A DNA stretch of 64,000 nucleotides from Roseiarcus sp963813195 (GCA_963813195.1 CAWEYC010000036.1:272318-336317); one strand, 5' to 3'. Positions 18,024 through 28,497 are shown, counted from the first letter of the stretch. The notes: generated by a model from the letters alone, not told the origin. A program made the numbers and translations.

Positions 18024-19053
18024 GACGGCGGCGGCGCCCTTCGATTCAAAATTCGACGCGTTGGCCTATCACGGCGGCAATCTCGCCGTCGCGCGCCGCC
18101 TCGTTCCGCAAGCGATCGAGCCGTGGATCGACCTCTCGACCGGCATCAACCCGCACGCCTACACCCTGCCCGAACTCAGCGCCGAAGCCTGGGCCCGGCT
18201 GCCCGATTTCGACAGCCTCGCCCGCCTCGAAGAGATCGCCGCTCAGCGTTATCGCGCGCCCTCCCCGGGTCATGTCGTCGCGTCCGCCGGCTCGCAGCAG
18301 ATCATCCAGACGCTGGCGCGCATCCTGCCGGCCCGGCGGGTCGGCGTGCTCGGCCTGACCTATAGCGGGCACGCCAGGGCGTGGCGCGCGGCCGGCGCCG
18401 AGGTCGAGCGCGTCGAGACAGTCGCTGAGTTCGTGGGCTTCGACGTCGCGATCGTCGTCAATCCCAACAACCCCGACGGTCGCGTCGTCAGGCGGACGGA
18501 GCTCGTCGAGCTTGGCCTGGGGATGACGGCGCGCGGCGGGGCGCTGATCGTCGACGAAGCCTTCATGGATTTCGACGCCGCCGAGCATTCGCTCTGCCCC
18601 GCCCTGCCCGACCATGGCGCGATCGCGCTGCGCTCGTTCGGCAAGACCTACGGCCTCGCCGGCTTGCGCCTCGGCTTCGCCGTCGCGTCCCCCGGATTGG
18701 CGGCGCCATTGCGCGAGGCGCTCGGCCCCTGGGCGGTGAGCGGCCCGGCGATCGCCATCGCCTCGCGCGCCTTGGCGGACGACGGCTGGCTGCAAGCGAG
18801 CGAAGCGCGGCTGGCCGATGACGCGGCGCGGCTCGATCGGCTGCTCGCGGATCATGGCTGGACGATTGTCGGCGGAACGAAGCTGTTCCGCCTTGCCTAT
18901 TGCCCGGCCGCGAAGGAGCGCTTCGCACGACTGTTGCGCTGCGGAATTTTGACGCGACCCTTCGCCGCGGCGCCGCGGCACATCCGCTTTGGAATTCCGG
19001 GGTCGGAAGAGCAATGGCGTCGGCTGACGCAGGCGCTCGCGCCGGCAGCGTAA
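18022..19053 (+). CDS. cobC: Threonine-phosphate decarboxylase (CobC)
   Basis: A 343-residue PLP-dependent aminotransferase-fold enzyme that makes (R)-1-amino-2-propanol phosphate, the nucleotide-loop linker of cobalamin. Conserved: YHGGNLAVARRL and WIDLSTGINPHAY at the N-terminus, VVNPNNPDGR, LIVDEAFMDF and SFGKTYGLAGLRLG with the PLP-binding Lys. An in-frame extension to 17977 exists, but ATG 18022 fits the family start. It is divergent from cobD, whose product uses this enzyme's product. Confidence 0.93.
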   Translation: MTAAAPFDSKFDALAYHGGNLAVARRLVPQAIEPWIDLSTGINPHAYTLPELSAEAWARLPDFDSLARLEEIAAQRYRAPSPGHVVASAGSQQIIQTLARILPARRVGVLGLTYSGHARAWRAAGAEVERVETVAEFVGFDVAIVVNPNNPDGRVVRRTELVELGLGMTARGGALIVDEAFMDFDAAEHSLCPALPDHGAIALRSFGKTYGLAGLRLGFAVASPGLAAPLREALGPWAVSGPAIAIASRALADDGWLQASEARLADDAARLDRLLADHGWTIVGGTKLFRLAYCPAAKERFARLLRCGILTRPFAAAPRHIRFGIPGSEEQWRRLTQALAPAA

Positions 19054-19143
19054 ACGACGCCGAGGGCCACGGTCGAGACCGAAGCGCCCGCAAACGAACC
19101 TCCTCAGGCGAGAAAACGGGCCTCGACTTCTTCGCCGCGCGCT

Positions 19144-19299
19144 CTAAAGCGCTTTGCATTTAGGTTGAACCGACCCCGCCGTCTTCGCGAGCGAAGCGTG
19201 GCGATCCAGACTAAGCCGCCGCCGCAATCCCAAAGTCTGGATGGCTTCGCGTTGCTCGCCAAGACGGCTCAGGCTTGATTCGACCTGAAAGCAACGCGC
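19144..19299. repeat. 156-bp imperfect palindromic dispersed repeat, copy 2
   Basis: The second copy of the element at 5509-5664, same length and orientation, with only about three substitutions. It lies between the cobC stop and the MFS gene. As in copy 1, the end of the element is two bases from the minus-strand TAG stop of the next gene, so element and stop codon keep the same spacing at two unrelated genes. Confidence 0.85.
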
Positions 19300-19300
19300 T

Positions 19301-20581
19301 CTAACGCGCGAAGGCCGGTTCAGCGCGCGCCGGGATTGCCAGCCAAGCGCAAGCGGCCGCGCCGAGCCCGCAAAGCGCCACGATCCATCCCATCGGCCAG
19401 GGCGTCCCGTCGGCGAAAGCGCCGACGAGGCCCGCGGTCACGATGCCTGAGCCGTAATGGATGGCGCCGACCAGGGCCGACACCGCGCCGGCGCGGTCGG
19501 GATAGCCTGCCAGCGCGCCCGCAATCGAATTGGCGATGATGAAACCGGCTAGCCCGACGTAGACGAACAGCGGCGCGACGAGGCCCGCCAGTCCGCCCCA
19601 ACCGGTGCGCGCGTCGATCGCCACCACGATGCCTGCAATCGCGGCGCCGGCGGCGCCCACCTTTATCAATTCCCGCATCCCCCGTCGCGTCACGAGGCGC
19701 ACATTGACGAGATTGCAGGCCATGATGCCGAGAATGCCGAGGCCGAACACCACGCCGTACAACTGCGCCGGCAGGTGGTAATAATTGATATAGGCGAACG
19801 GCGTGCCGGAGAGATACGCGTAGATGCCGCCGTAAAAGAAGCCGCCGACGCCGGCGAAGCCGAGCACGCGGCGGTTGCGCAACAAAAGAAGATAGTCCGC
19901 CCAGGCGCGCCCGAGGGGTTCGCGGTTGCGGCGATCCGGCGGCAGGGTCTCCGGCAAGGTGAACAAAGCCGCCAGCGTCAGCGCGCCGATGGCCATGAGC
20001 AGCCAGAAGATCGCCTGCCACGAGGCGAAGCGAATGATCTGGCCGCCGACGAACGGCCCGAGCAGCGGCGCGATCGCCATCACCGTCATCAGCGTCGAGA
20101 GCATCTGCGCGGCGCGGACGCCCGCATAGAGATCGCGCACCATGGCGCGGCCCAGCACGACGCTGGCGCAGGCGCCGATCGCCTGCACGATTCGCCAGGC
20201 GATGATCTGCTCGGCGTTCGTCGACAGAGCGCAGGCCGCCGAGCCGATCACGAACAGCACCAGCCCCACGGCGACCGGCAAGCGGCGACCGTAACGGTCG
20301 CCGATCGGTCCCCAGAGCAGTTGGCCGATGCTGAAGCCGATCAAATAGCCTGACAGCGTCCAGGCCATCGCGCCTTGGTCGGCGTGCAATTGCGTCGCCA
20401 TGCTCGGCAGCGCCGGCAGATAGATGTCGGTCGAAATCGCCGCGAACGCCAACAACACGCTGAGGATCGCGAGAACGCGAAGCCCGATGTCACGCGATTC
20501 CGCGCTCGAGGTCGCGGCGCGGCCGGCCGCCTCCGCGGCGCCAGTCTCGTCGATCGAAACGGCGTCTGAGCAAGAATCCAT
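19301..20581 (-). CDS. Bcr/CflA-family MFS drug exporter
   Basis: A 426-residue, 12-TM major facilitator protein. After a polar N-terminus of about 30 residues come TM1 with FAAISTDIYLPALPSMA, typical of Bcr/CflA, and the loop 2-3 motif GPIGDRYGRR. The charged loop after TM6 (LPPDRRNREPLGRAWADY) is also of that family. Members export drugs or small metabolites by proton antiport; the substrate is unknown. It is the only gene between the repeat and a 461-bp gap, so is probably a single-gene unit. Confidence 0.9.
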   Translation of the reverse strand: MDSCSDAVSIDETGAAEAAGRAATSSAESRDIGLRVLAILSVLLAFAAISTDIYLPALPSMATQLHADQGAMAWTLSGYLIGFSIGQLLWGPIGDRYGRRLPVAVGLVLFVIGSAACALSTNAEQIIAWRIVQAIGACASVVLGRAMVRDLYAGVRAAQMLSTLMTVMAIAPLLGPFVGGQIIRFASWQAIFWLLMAIGALTLAALFTLPETLPPDRRNREPLGRAWADYLLLLRNRRVLGFAGVGGFFYGGIYAYLSGTPFAYINYYHLPAQLYGVVFGLGILGIMACNLVNVRLVTRRGMRELIKVGAAGAAIAGIVVAIDARTGWGGLAGLVAPLFVYVGLAGFIIANSIAGALAGYPDRAGAVSALVGAIHYGSGIVTAGLVGAFADGTPWPMGWIVALCGLGAAACAWLAIPARAEPAFAR

Positions 20582-21042
20582 CGATGTGACAACTCCCGCG
20601 ACAGGAGCGGAGAGATTCCGCCGGCGTCAGCGTTGCGCCCGCCGACTCGTCGCCGCGCAGACCATACGGGGTGAACGGCGCGGCGGGGTCTCCGCAATTC
20701 GCATGGCAGCCATGAGCAAACCACGAAGCCCCCCTGCCGCGCATGGGTTGGACGAGGCCGCCGGGTCCAGAAGCCGCGAAGGCCGCCGCCGAATCCGATG
20801 CTCGCCAGAAGGAGAGATAATAACATTATAGAAATGTTAATAAGCTTTTGAAGCGCGCCTGATCTGCTCGGCGACAGCTCCGCCGCGCCGTCGAGAGCGC
20901 GCCGCCGCGAGGGACTGAAAAAGGCGCCTAAGCCGTTGAAACTCACCGGCGCGAACCACCGATCGCCTTTTCGTCCCGGCACCGGCGTCGGGCCATGATT
21001 CAGCCGAGATGAGCCGATCATCGCTCGCGGCGCCGGGCTCCC
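20582..21042. other. Intergenic region without a convincing gene
   Basis: It should hold the promoter of the MFS gene. A short AT-rich patch lies at about 20810-20850 (aataacattatagaaatg). The GC-rich remainder has open frames on both strands but no ribosome site plus recognisable protein. I see nothing else in it. Confidence 0.4.
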
Positions 21043-21609
21043 CTACTCCCGTTCCGGGACCGGCACGTTGAACCCGTTGAGCGTCGTCGAAACCAGGCTG
21101 TAGAGGCCAACGAGATAGATCATCTCATTGACGCCGTGCTGACCGAACGTGTCGACGGCCAGCCGGTAAAGCGGCTCGGGCAACGTGCCGCCGCGAACCA
21201 GCTTGTACGCGAGGTCGAAGGCGACGCTTTCATCGGCCGCCAGGTCGCCGGGCTTCAGGTCGGCGACCAGCGTCGCGAGCCGCTCCGGCTTCATGCCCTC
21301 GCGCTCGGCGACCGCGATATGGGCGTAGATCTCGTAGGCCGCGTCGAAACGCGCGCCGACGACGAGAATGACAATCTGGCGGATGTTGTCCGGCAATGTC
21401 GCGTTGGCGGTCATCGCCAGCGTGAAGTCCCAGATGGCCTTGCCGATTCCCGGCTCGTGCAGCCAAGGGTTCCACGGCCCCATCAGCGCGCCGTCGTCGC
21501 GAACGGCTTTGAAGGCGTTGAAGTTGCCGGCGATGCCCTTGCGCATGTCGTCGTACAGCGGCTTCTGCTGGGGCGTCAGGTCGGCGGGGGCGATGAGCGG
21601 CAGGCGCAT
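21043..21609 (-). CDS. Carboxymuconolactone decarboxylase-like protein
   Basis: A 188-residue all-helical protein (MRLPLIAPADLTPQQKPLYD; IVILVVGARFDAAYEIYAH; FGQHGVNEMIYLVGLYSLVS) of the AhpD/CMD superfamily. The CxxC pair of peroxidatic AhpD members is absent, so it fits the gamma-carboxymuconolactone decarboxylase-like branch rather than an alkylhydroperoxidase. ATG 21609 is chosen because the conserved N-terminus starts there. It is divergent from addB and has no aromatic-catabolism neighbours, so its role is open. Confidence 0.8.
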   Translation of the reverse strand: MRLPLIAPADLTPQQKPLYDDMRKGIAGNFNAFKAVRDDGALMGPWNPWLHEPGIGKAIWDFTLAMTANATLPDNIRQIVILVVGARFDAAYEIYAHIAVAEREGMKPERLATLVADLKPGDLAADESVAFDLAYKLVRGGTLPEPLYRLAVDTFGQHGVNEMIYLVGLYSLVSTTLNGFNVPVPERE

Positions 21610-21791
21610 CAGGCATCCTCTCGTTGGAAGGCCACGCACTGGAACGGCGCTCCGCGCGCCATCCGAGTCACGACCTCGACGAGCATACAGCGAGGAAATC
21701 GCCGCTTTTGAGGCGGGGCGCGCGCGTCGCGACGTCGGCGTGGCGCGCCGTCCGGCCGCTTGCCTTCCCCCCGTCTTGGAGCCACAACAGC

Positions 21792-24700
21792 TTGCTCCGC
21801 AACGACTCGCAGGCGTCCGCCCTGACCGCCCCCAACGTCTTCACCATCCCTGCCGGCGCGCCGTTTCTCGCGACGTTGGCGCGCGCGTTGATCGGCGGCG
21901 CCTTGGTCGAGGGCTTTCCCGGCGCCGGCGGCCCGCTCGACCTCGCGAGCGCGACGATCTACGTGCCGACCCAGCGCGCGGCGGCCGCGCTGTCGCATGC
22001 GCTGGTCGAGGCGGGCGGCGGAACGAGCCTGATCTTGCCGCGCATCGCCCCGCTCGGCGCCTTCGAGCCGAGCCGGGACGAACTCGCCTTCGCCGAACCC
22101 GAGGAAATCCCGACCGACGCCGCGCCCTCCGCGGTCGGCGACCTCACCCGGCGCATGACCCTCGCCAGACTGACGCGGGCCTGGGGCGAGGCGCTGCGCG
22201 GCGCCATTTGCCGCGTCGACCGCGACGGGCGAAAGATCTTCGACGAAAGCGAGCCGGCCCTGGTCGCCGCCAGCCCGGCCCAGGCCTACGCGCTGGCGGG
22301 CGACCTCGCCGCGCTGATCGACGATTTGATCATCGAAGGCGTCGACCCGGTACGGCTCGAAGGGCTGGTGACCGACAATTTCGATCCCTACTGGCGCATC
22401 ACCCTGGATTTTCTCAAGATCGCCTTCGCGCAATGGCCGGCCTGGCTCGACGAGCGCGGCCTGATCGATCGCGCCCGACGCACCGCGCTTCTGGTCGAGA
22501 ACGAAATCCAGGCCCTGGCGAGCGAGGCGCCGCGCGGTCCGACGATCATCGCCGGCTCGACCGGCGCCAATCGCGCGACCGCCCGCCTGATCGCCGCCAT
22601 CGCCCGCGCGCGGCAGGGCGCGGTGGTGCTGCCCGCTCTCGACCTTGGCCTCGACGAGCGCGCATGGGCGATGATCGGCGCGAGCGACGAAGGCGCGCTC
22701 GGCGTCGCCGGCCATCCGCAGGCGATGCTCCACCGCTTGCTCGGCAGCATCGACATTTCGCGCCAGGACGTGAAGCCCCTGGGGATTGCGACCGATGCGT
22801 TGCGGGCGCGCGCCCATACGCTCAGCGAGGCGCTGCGGCCTGCCGACTCGACCGACATTTGGAGCCAGCGCCGCGAAGACCGGAGCGCCGGCGCGCTGAG
22901 CGACCAAGCGATCGAGCGCGGCCTCGCGGAAGTCGCCATCATCGTCGCCGACGACGACAACGAGGAGGCCGTGGCGCTCGCCGTCGCGATGCGCGAAGCG
23001 CTGGAGACGCCGGACAAGACCGCCGCTCTGATCACGCCCGACGTCGCCATCGCGCGGCGCGTTTCGGCCGAACTCGCGCGCTGGGGCGTCGAGGTCGAGG
23101 ATTCAGCCGGGCGAACGCTCGGACAGACCGAGGCGGGCGTATTCGCACGGCTGGCGCTCGCCGCCGCACAGGATTTCTCGGCCCTGCCGCTGGTCGCCCT
23201 GCTCGCCCATCCGCTGACGCGGCTCGCCCGTGCGCCCGAAGCCCTGGCAAGCGCCGCGCGCGCCCTCGAGATCGGCGTCTTTCGCGGAATCATGCCGCCG
23301 ACCGGCCTCGGCGACATCGCTGTTTTGATGGAGAACGCGCGCGCCGCCGCGGTCGATCGCTATGCGCACGAAGCCCGCAGACGCCTTGACGAAGACGACT
23401 GGCGCGCCGCCGAGACGCTGCTGCGCGACGCGGACGCCGGCTTGGCGCCGCTGCGAGCGCTCGGCGCATCGGCGCCGCTCAGCCTGTTCATCGCCGCCCA
23501 TCGCGCCGCGCTCGACGCCTTCGCCGCGCACGACGTGGAGGATAGCGCCCACGAGGCATGGAGCGACGCACATGGCGGCGAGGCTTTGCGTGGGCTTTTC
23601 GACGAATGGGCCGAGGGGGCCGAGCTGGGTTTCTCGTGCAGCCTCGCGGACTATGGCGCGCTGTTCGACGCGGTCGCCTCCGGCCAGCGCGCGCCGCCAG
23701 GGCGCGCTACGCATTCGCGCTTGCAGATTCTCGGCCTGCTCGAGGCGCGCCTGCTGTCCTTCGATCTCGCGCTGCTCGCCGGCCTCGACGAGACGATCTG
23801 GCCGCCGGCGGCGCGGACCGACGCCTTTCTCAACCGGCCGATGCGCGCTGCGTTGGGTCTCTCCGCGCCCGAGCGCCGGATTGGACAGACCGCGCACGAC
23901 TTCGTCGCGGCGTTCGGCGCGCCTCAGGCGATCATCAGCCGGGCCAAGAAGCGCGGCGGCGCGCCGACGGTCGCCTCGCGGTTTCTCCAGCGGATGAGCG
24001 CCGTCGCCGGCGAGGCCGCCATGGCCGCCGCCGAGGCGCGCGGCGACAAATACATCGATCTTGCGCGGGCGCTCGACCGCCCCGCGCAATATCGTCCCAT
24101 GCCGCGCCCGGAACCGAAGCCGCCGCGCGCCCTGCGTCCGAGCAAGCTCAGCGTCACGCGCATCGAGACGCTGCGGCGCGATCCTTACGCGGTGTTCGCC
24201 GAGGCGATCCTGCGCTTGACCCCGCTTGAGCCGATCGGCGTCGAGACGGGGCCACGCGAGATCGGCAATCTCTGGCACGGCGCGTTGCAGGAGTTTTCCG
24301 AAGTCTTCGCGTCGGGACGTCTGCCCGCCGATGCGCGCGAACAGCTTCTCGCCATCGCGCGCGCCCAATTTGCGCCGATGCTCGCCGATCCCTCGTTCCG
24401 CGCCATGCACTGGCCGCGCATCGCCCACGGGCTCGACGCGTTTCTCGCGTTCGACGCCGATCGGCGCGCCGGCGCGGAGCGCATCCTGATCGAGCAAGGC
24501 GGCCGGCTCGAAATTCCGCTCGCCGACGGATCGCTGTTCACGCTGACTGCGCGCGCCGACCGCATCGAACTGCTGCGCGGCGGCGGGGCGGCGCTGATCG
24601 ACTACAAAACTGGATCCCCGCCCGGGACGGGCGAGATTCAAGTCGGCTTCGCGCCGCAACTGACCCTCGAGGCGGCGATGCTGTCGCGCGGCGGCTTTGC

Positions 24701-24995
24701 AAGCCTGCCGGGCGTCGAAGCGGTTTCGGCGCTCTACTTCAAGCTCGGCGGCGCCAACGGCGGCGAGGCGCGCGACCTCAAGTTCAAGGATGCGACCTTC
24801 GCGGAGATCGTCGAGCGGCACTTCACCGGCCTGAAGCGGCTGCTCGATCAATTCGCCGATCCCGCGACGCCGTATCTCTCGCGTCCCTATCCGAAATTCG
24901 CCAAGCGAGCCGGCGCCTACGACCACCTCGCGCGGGTGAAGGAATGGTCGGCGACCGGCGGCCAAGCCGACGACGGTCAAGGAGACGAGAGTTGA
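21792..24995 (+). CDS. addB: Double-strand break repair protein AddB
   Basis: About 1067 residues from TTG 21792 (GGAG 10 bases upstream; no better ATG fits the conserved start NVFTIPAGAPFLATLARAL). AddB is the non-ATP-hydrolysing partner of the AddAB helicase-nuclease that processes broken DNA ends for RecA. The C-terminal RecB-type nuclease is visible as ALIDYKTGSPP (Asp about residue 937) and GFAPQLTLEAAML, with the catalytic D, K and Q. The long in-frame extension to 21624 overlaps the divergent gene's leader and is not credible. Its stop overlaps the addA start (TTGA). Confidence 0.92.
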   Translation: MLRNDSQASALTAPNVFTIPAGAPFLATLARALIGGALVEGFPGAGGPLDLASATIYVPTQRAAAALSHALVEAGGGTSLILPRIAPLGAFEPSRDELAFAEPEEIPTDAAPSAVGDLTRRMTLARLTRAWGEALRGAICRVDRDGRKIFDESEPALVAASPAQAYALAGDLAALIDDLIIEGVDPVRLEGLVTDNFDPYWRITLDFLKIAFAQWPAWLDERGLIDRARRTALLVENEIQALASEAPRGPTIIAGSTGANRATARLIAAIARARQGAVVLPALDLGLDERAWAMIGASDEGALGVAGHPQAMLHRLLGSIDISRQDVKPLGIATDALRARAHTLSEALRPADSTDIWSQRREDRSAGALSDQAIERGLAEVAIIVADDDNEEAVALAVAMREALETPDKTAALITPDVAIARRVSAELARWGVEVEDSAGRTLGQTEAGVFARLALAAAQDFSALPLVALLAHPLTRLARAPEALASAARALEIGVFRGIMPPTGLGDIAVLMENARAAAVDRYAHEARRRLDEDDWRAAETLLRDADAGLAPLRALGASAPLSLFIAAHRAALDAFAAHDVEDSAHEAWSDAHGGEALRGLFDEWAEGAELGFSCSLADYGALFDAVASGQRAPPGRATHSRLQILGLLEARLLSFDLALLAGLDETIWPPAARTDAFLNRPMRAALGLSAPERRIGQTAHDFVAAFGAPQAIISRAKKRGGAPTVASRFLQRMSAVAGEAAMAAAEARGDKYIDLARALDRPAQYRPMPRPEPKPPRALRPSKLSVTRIETLRRDPYAVFAEAILRLTPLEPIGVETGPREIGNLWHGALQEFSEVFASGRLPADAREQLLAIARAQFAPMLADPSFRAMHWPRIAHGLDAFLAFDADRRAGAERILIEQGGRLEIPLADGSLFTLTARADRIELLRGGGAALIDYKTGSPPGTGEIQVGFAPQLTLEAAMLSRGGFASLPGVEAVSALYFKLGGANGGEARDLKFKDATFAEIVERHFTGLKRLLDQFADPATPYLSRPYPKFAKRAGAYDHLARVKEWSATGGQADDGQGDES

Positions 24996-27900
24996 ACGTG
25001 GACCCGCGACGGCTCGAGGCGCCGCTGCCGGCGCGTCTCGCGCAGCAACGCGCCTCCAACCCGGCGGCGTCGGCCTGGGTGTCCGCCAACGCAGGTTCGG
25101 GCAAGACGCATGTCCTGGTGCAGCGCGTACTGCGCCTGCTCCTCGACGGCGCGCCGCCCTCCGGCATTCTCTGCCTCACCTTCACCAAAGCGGCGGCGGC
25201 CAACATGGCGTCGCGCGTCTTCAGGACGCTGGCGAAGTGGACGAGCCTCGACGACGCGGCGCTCGCTCAGGAGATCGTCAGGTCCGGCGCGCCGGCGCCG
25301 GATGCGGCCGGGCTCGGCTTCGCGCGCCGCCTGTTCGCACGTACGATCGAGACGCCGGGCGGCCTGAAAATCCAGACGATCCATGCCTTTTGCGAACGGC
25401 TGCTTCATCTCTTTCCCTTCGAGGCCAATGTCGCGGCGGGGTTTCGCGTCGCGGAAGAGCGGGAAGCGGCGTTGCTGATGGCGGAGGCCCGGGCGCGCGC
25501 TTTCGCCATCGCGCTCGATTCGCCCGAACGGGATGAGGCGATCGCGAGGATCGCGCGCGACGCCGGCGCCGACGGGTTCGACGAATTGCTTAGGGAAGCG
25601 CTCGGGCGGCGCGGCGAAATCGCGCGCCTCGGCGACGGCGCCGCCTATGGCGCGACGCTGCGGCGCAAGCTCGGGCTTGGGCTGACCGAGACCAGCGCGT
25701 CGATCAAACGCGAGATGATGCGCGCCAAGCCGCAATGGGCGGGCTGGGCGGGCGAACTCGCGCAAGGCAGCGCGAACGACCAGGGCATCGCCGCGAGCCT
25801 CGTTCGCGCCGCCACTGCAGGCGATGCCGAGGAAAGCCTCGCGGCCTATATCGAAGCGTTCTTTACCGGCGAAGGCAAGCCGCGCGGCGGCCAAACGCGC
25901 GGTCTGGTCACCAAGACGCTGGCCAAGCGCTTGCCCGACTTGCGCCAGCGCCTGAGCGACGAACAGGATCGACTGATCGCGCTGCGCGATCGCCTGCGCG
26001 GCGCCGAGGCGCTCGAACGCAGTGTCGCGCTGATAGGCGTTGCGCAGTCCGTTCTGGCGCAATACGCGGGTCTCAAGGGCGCGCGCGGCCTTCTCGATTT
26101 CGATGACCTGATCGCCCGCACGCTCGCCTTGCTCGACCGCGCCGACGCAGCCTGGGTCCTCTACAAGCTCGACGCCGGCATCGACCACATTCTCGTCGAC
26201 GAGGCGCAGGACACGTCCGAATCGCAATGGGCCATTCTGATCCGGCTGTGCGACGAATTTCTCTCCGGCGCCGGCGCACGCGTCCGGCGGCGCACCTTCT
26301 TCGCGGTGGGCGACGAGAAGCAGTCGATCTTTTCCTTCCAGGGCGCCGCGCCGAAGATGTTCTCCGCGACGCGGCACGAACTGCAGCGGCGGCACCGCGA
26401 GGCTGGGCTCGATTTCGATCCGGTATCGCTGTTGCTGTCGTTCCGCTCCGCGCCGCGCCTGCTCGATGGCGTCGACCGCGTCTTCGCCGTCGAGACGGCC
26501 TGGCGCGGTCTCACCGGGGACAACGTGAAGCCGCCGCCGCATGGCGCGTTTCACATTGATCTGCCAGGCATGATCGAACTGTGGGAGCCGATCGCGGCGG
26601 TGAAGTCCGCCGAGCGCGAGGATTGGCGCCTGCCGCTCGACGCGAGTGCGCGCGAAGACCCACCCGTGGCGCTGGCGCGGCGCGTCGCGACGGTCATCAA
26701 AGGGTGGCTTTCGCCCGGCTCGCCCGAGCGCGTGCGCGACGCGGTCACGCATCAGCCGCGCCGGGCCAGCGCCGGCGACATCATGATCCTCGTGCGTTCG
26801 CGCGGCGCCTTCTTCGAAGCGATGATCCGGGCGCTGAAGGAAGCCGGCGTCAAGACCGCCGGGGCCGACCGCCTGACGCTGCGCGATTCCATCGCCGTGA
26901 TGGATCTGATCGCGGTCGGGCGCTGCGCGCTGCTGCCCGACGACGATCTGACGCTCGCCGCGGCGCTCAAGTCGCCGCTCATCGGCCTCGACGATAGCGA
27001 TCTCCTGGTCTTGGCGCCGAAGCGCGCGGGCTCGTTGGCGCAAGCGCTGGCGTCGTCGAGCGACGAACGATTCACGCTCGCCCGAACTCGCTTCGAGACA
27101 TGGCGACGGCGCGCCAAGGTTCAGTCGCCCTATACGTTCTACGCGCGTCTCGTCGGCGAGGATGGCGGCCGTCGCGCGCTGCTGGCGCGGCTCGGGCCCG
27201 AGGTCGCCGACGCGATCGACGAATTCATGGCGCTCGCCCTCGCGCACGAACGAAAGGCGGCGCCGTCGCTGCACGCATTCCTCGCGGAAATCGAGGCGAC
27301 GGACTTCGCGATCAAACGCGACATGGAAGGCGAGGGCGACAGCGTGCGGGTCATGACCGTCCACGCCGCCAAGGGCCTCGAAGCGCCGATCGTGTTCCTT
27401 CCCGACACGTGCTCGGCGCCCCATTCGCGCAACGAAGCCAAGCTCATCGACCTCGGCGACGCCGAATCCGGCGAACCGCCGCTGTTCGTCTGGGCGACGA
27501 GAAAAGGCGATGATTCCCCGCCCCTGGCCGCCGCACGCCAAAGGGCGCGCGAGGCGGCCGCGGGCGAACATCGGCGGCTGCTCTACGTCGCGATGACGCG
27601 CGCCGCCCAGCGTCTCGTCGTCGCGGGATACGAAGGCGTGCGGGCGCGGCCGGCGGACAATTGGCATGACCTCGTCCGGTCGGGCCTCGGCGACGCCTTG
27701 CAGCCGGCGCCGGCGCCGTGGGGCGGCGAAGAGACGATTTTGCGGTTCGGAGAGGGTTGGGGCAGCGAACCTGTTCAGGCGATGTCGCCGACTGCTCCGC
27801 GCCAACCCGAGCCGGATTGGCTGTTCGCCGCGGGCCCTCGCGAAGCCGCGGCCGCGCCGCTCAGTCCCTCGCGCGCCAGCGCGCCGCGTCGCTCGGGCGA

Positions 27901-28435
27901 AGCGAGCCGCGCGCGCCGGCAGGCGGGGTTGCTCGCCCACGTTCTGCTGCAACATCTGCCGGATGTTCCCGTCGAGCGGCGCCGCCAGGCGGCGGAGCGT
28001 TTTCTGGCATTGCGGGGCGGCGCGCTGACGTCGGAAGAGCGCCTGGGGCTGGCCGAACGCGCGATGGCGACGCTCGCTCGCCCCGAACTCGCGCCGCTGT
28101 TCGCGCCGGGCTCCCGCGCCGAAGTGGCGGTTGCCGGAGTTCTGCCCCGCCGCGGGCGTCCCGCTCTACCATTCGCCGGGCGGATCGATCGCCTCGCGGT
28201 CAACGCCGACGCGGTGATGATCGCCGATTTCAAGAGCGGCGCGCCGGTCGAAGCCGCGATGCCGGCGGCCTATGTCGCACAGCTCGCGCTCTACCGCGCC
28301 GCCCTCGCCCCGCTCTATCCCGACCGGCCGGTGCGCGCGTTTCTCGTATGGCTCGGCGTCGCTGAAGTCGTCGAAATCCCGTCCGCGAAGCTCGACGACG
28401 CGCTGTCGACGCTCGCAATTGAATCCGCAGGCTGA
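24992..28435 (+). CDS. addA: Double-strand break repair helicase AddA
   Basis: About 1147 residues of a UvrD/RecB-type helicase plus nuclease. Walker A ANAGSGKT (residues 32-39), Walker B HILVDEAQDTSESQW (about 400-412), VRVMTVHAAKGLEAPIVFLP (motif V), RRLLYVAMTRAAQRL (motif VI), and the C-terminal nuclease ADFKSG (Asp about 1079) with YVAQLALYRAAL. The TTG at 24992 overlaps the addB stop (TTGA), with AAGGAG seven bases upstream; a GTG at 24998 is an alternative. With addB it forms the alphaproteobacterial counterpart of RecBCD. Confidence 0.95.
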   Translation: MNVDPRRLEAPLPARLAQQRASNPAASAWVSANAGSGKTHVLVQRVLRLLLDGAPPSGILCLTFTKAAAANMASRVFRTLAKWTSLDDAALAQEIVRSGAPAPDAAGLGFARRLFARTIETPGGLKIQTIHAFCERLLHLFPFEANVAAGFRVAEEREAALLMAEARARAFAIALDSPERDEAIARIARDAGADGFDELLREALGRRGEIARLGDGAAYGATLRRKLGLGLTETSASIKREMMRAKPQWAGWAGELAQGSANDQGIAASLVRAATAGDAEESLAAYIEAFFTGEGKPRGGQTRGLVTKTLAKRLPDLRQRLSDEQDRLIALRDRLRGAEALERSVALIGVAQSVLAQYAGLKGARGLLDFDDLIARTLALLDRADAAWVLYKLDAGIDHILVDEAQDTSESQWAILIRLCDEFLSGAGARVRRRTFFAVGDEKQSIFSFQGAAPKMFSATRHELQRRHREAGLDFDPVSLLLSFRSAPRLLDGVDRVFAVETAWRGLTGDNVKPPPHGAFHIDLPGMIELWEPIAAVKSAEREDWRLPLDASAREDPPVALARRVATVIKGWLSPGSPERVRDAVTHQPRRASAGDIMILVRSRGAFFEAMIRALKEAGVKTAGADRLTLRDSIAVMDLIAVGRCALLPDDDLTLAAALKSPLIGLDDSDLLVLAPKRAGSLAQALASSSDERFTLARTRFETWRRRAKVQSPYTFYARLVGEDGGRRALLARLGPEVADAIDEFMALALAHERKAAPSLHAFLAEIEATDFAIKRDMEGEGDSVRVMTVHAAKGLEAPIVFLPDTCSAPHSRNEAKLIDLGDAESGEPPLFVWATRKGDDSPPLAAARQRAREAAAGEHRRLLYVAMTRAAQRLVVAGYEGVRARPADNWHDLVRSGLGDALQPAPAPWGGEETILRFGEGWGSEPVQAMSPTAPRQPEPDWLFAAGPREAAAAPLSPSRASAPRRSGEASRARRQAGLLAHVLLQHLPDVPVERRRQAAERFLALRGGALTSEERLGLAERAMATLARPELAPLFAPGSRAEVAVAGVLPRRGRPALPFAGRIDRLAVNADAVMIADFKSGAPVEAAMPAAYVAQLALYRAALAPLYPDRPVRAFLVWLGVAEVVEIPSAKLDDALSTLAIESAG

Positions 28436-28497
28436 TTTGTTTCGCGGGGGACGCCGGCGGAAATGCCGCCGTTAACGCCTTGATAAGGTCTCATTTT

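Noticed and set aside
20341..21021. A minus-strand frame running upstream of the MFS gene
   Set aside because: It overlaps the MFS N-terminus in another frame, has no recognisable domain and its start lacks a ribosome site.
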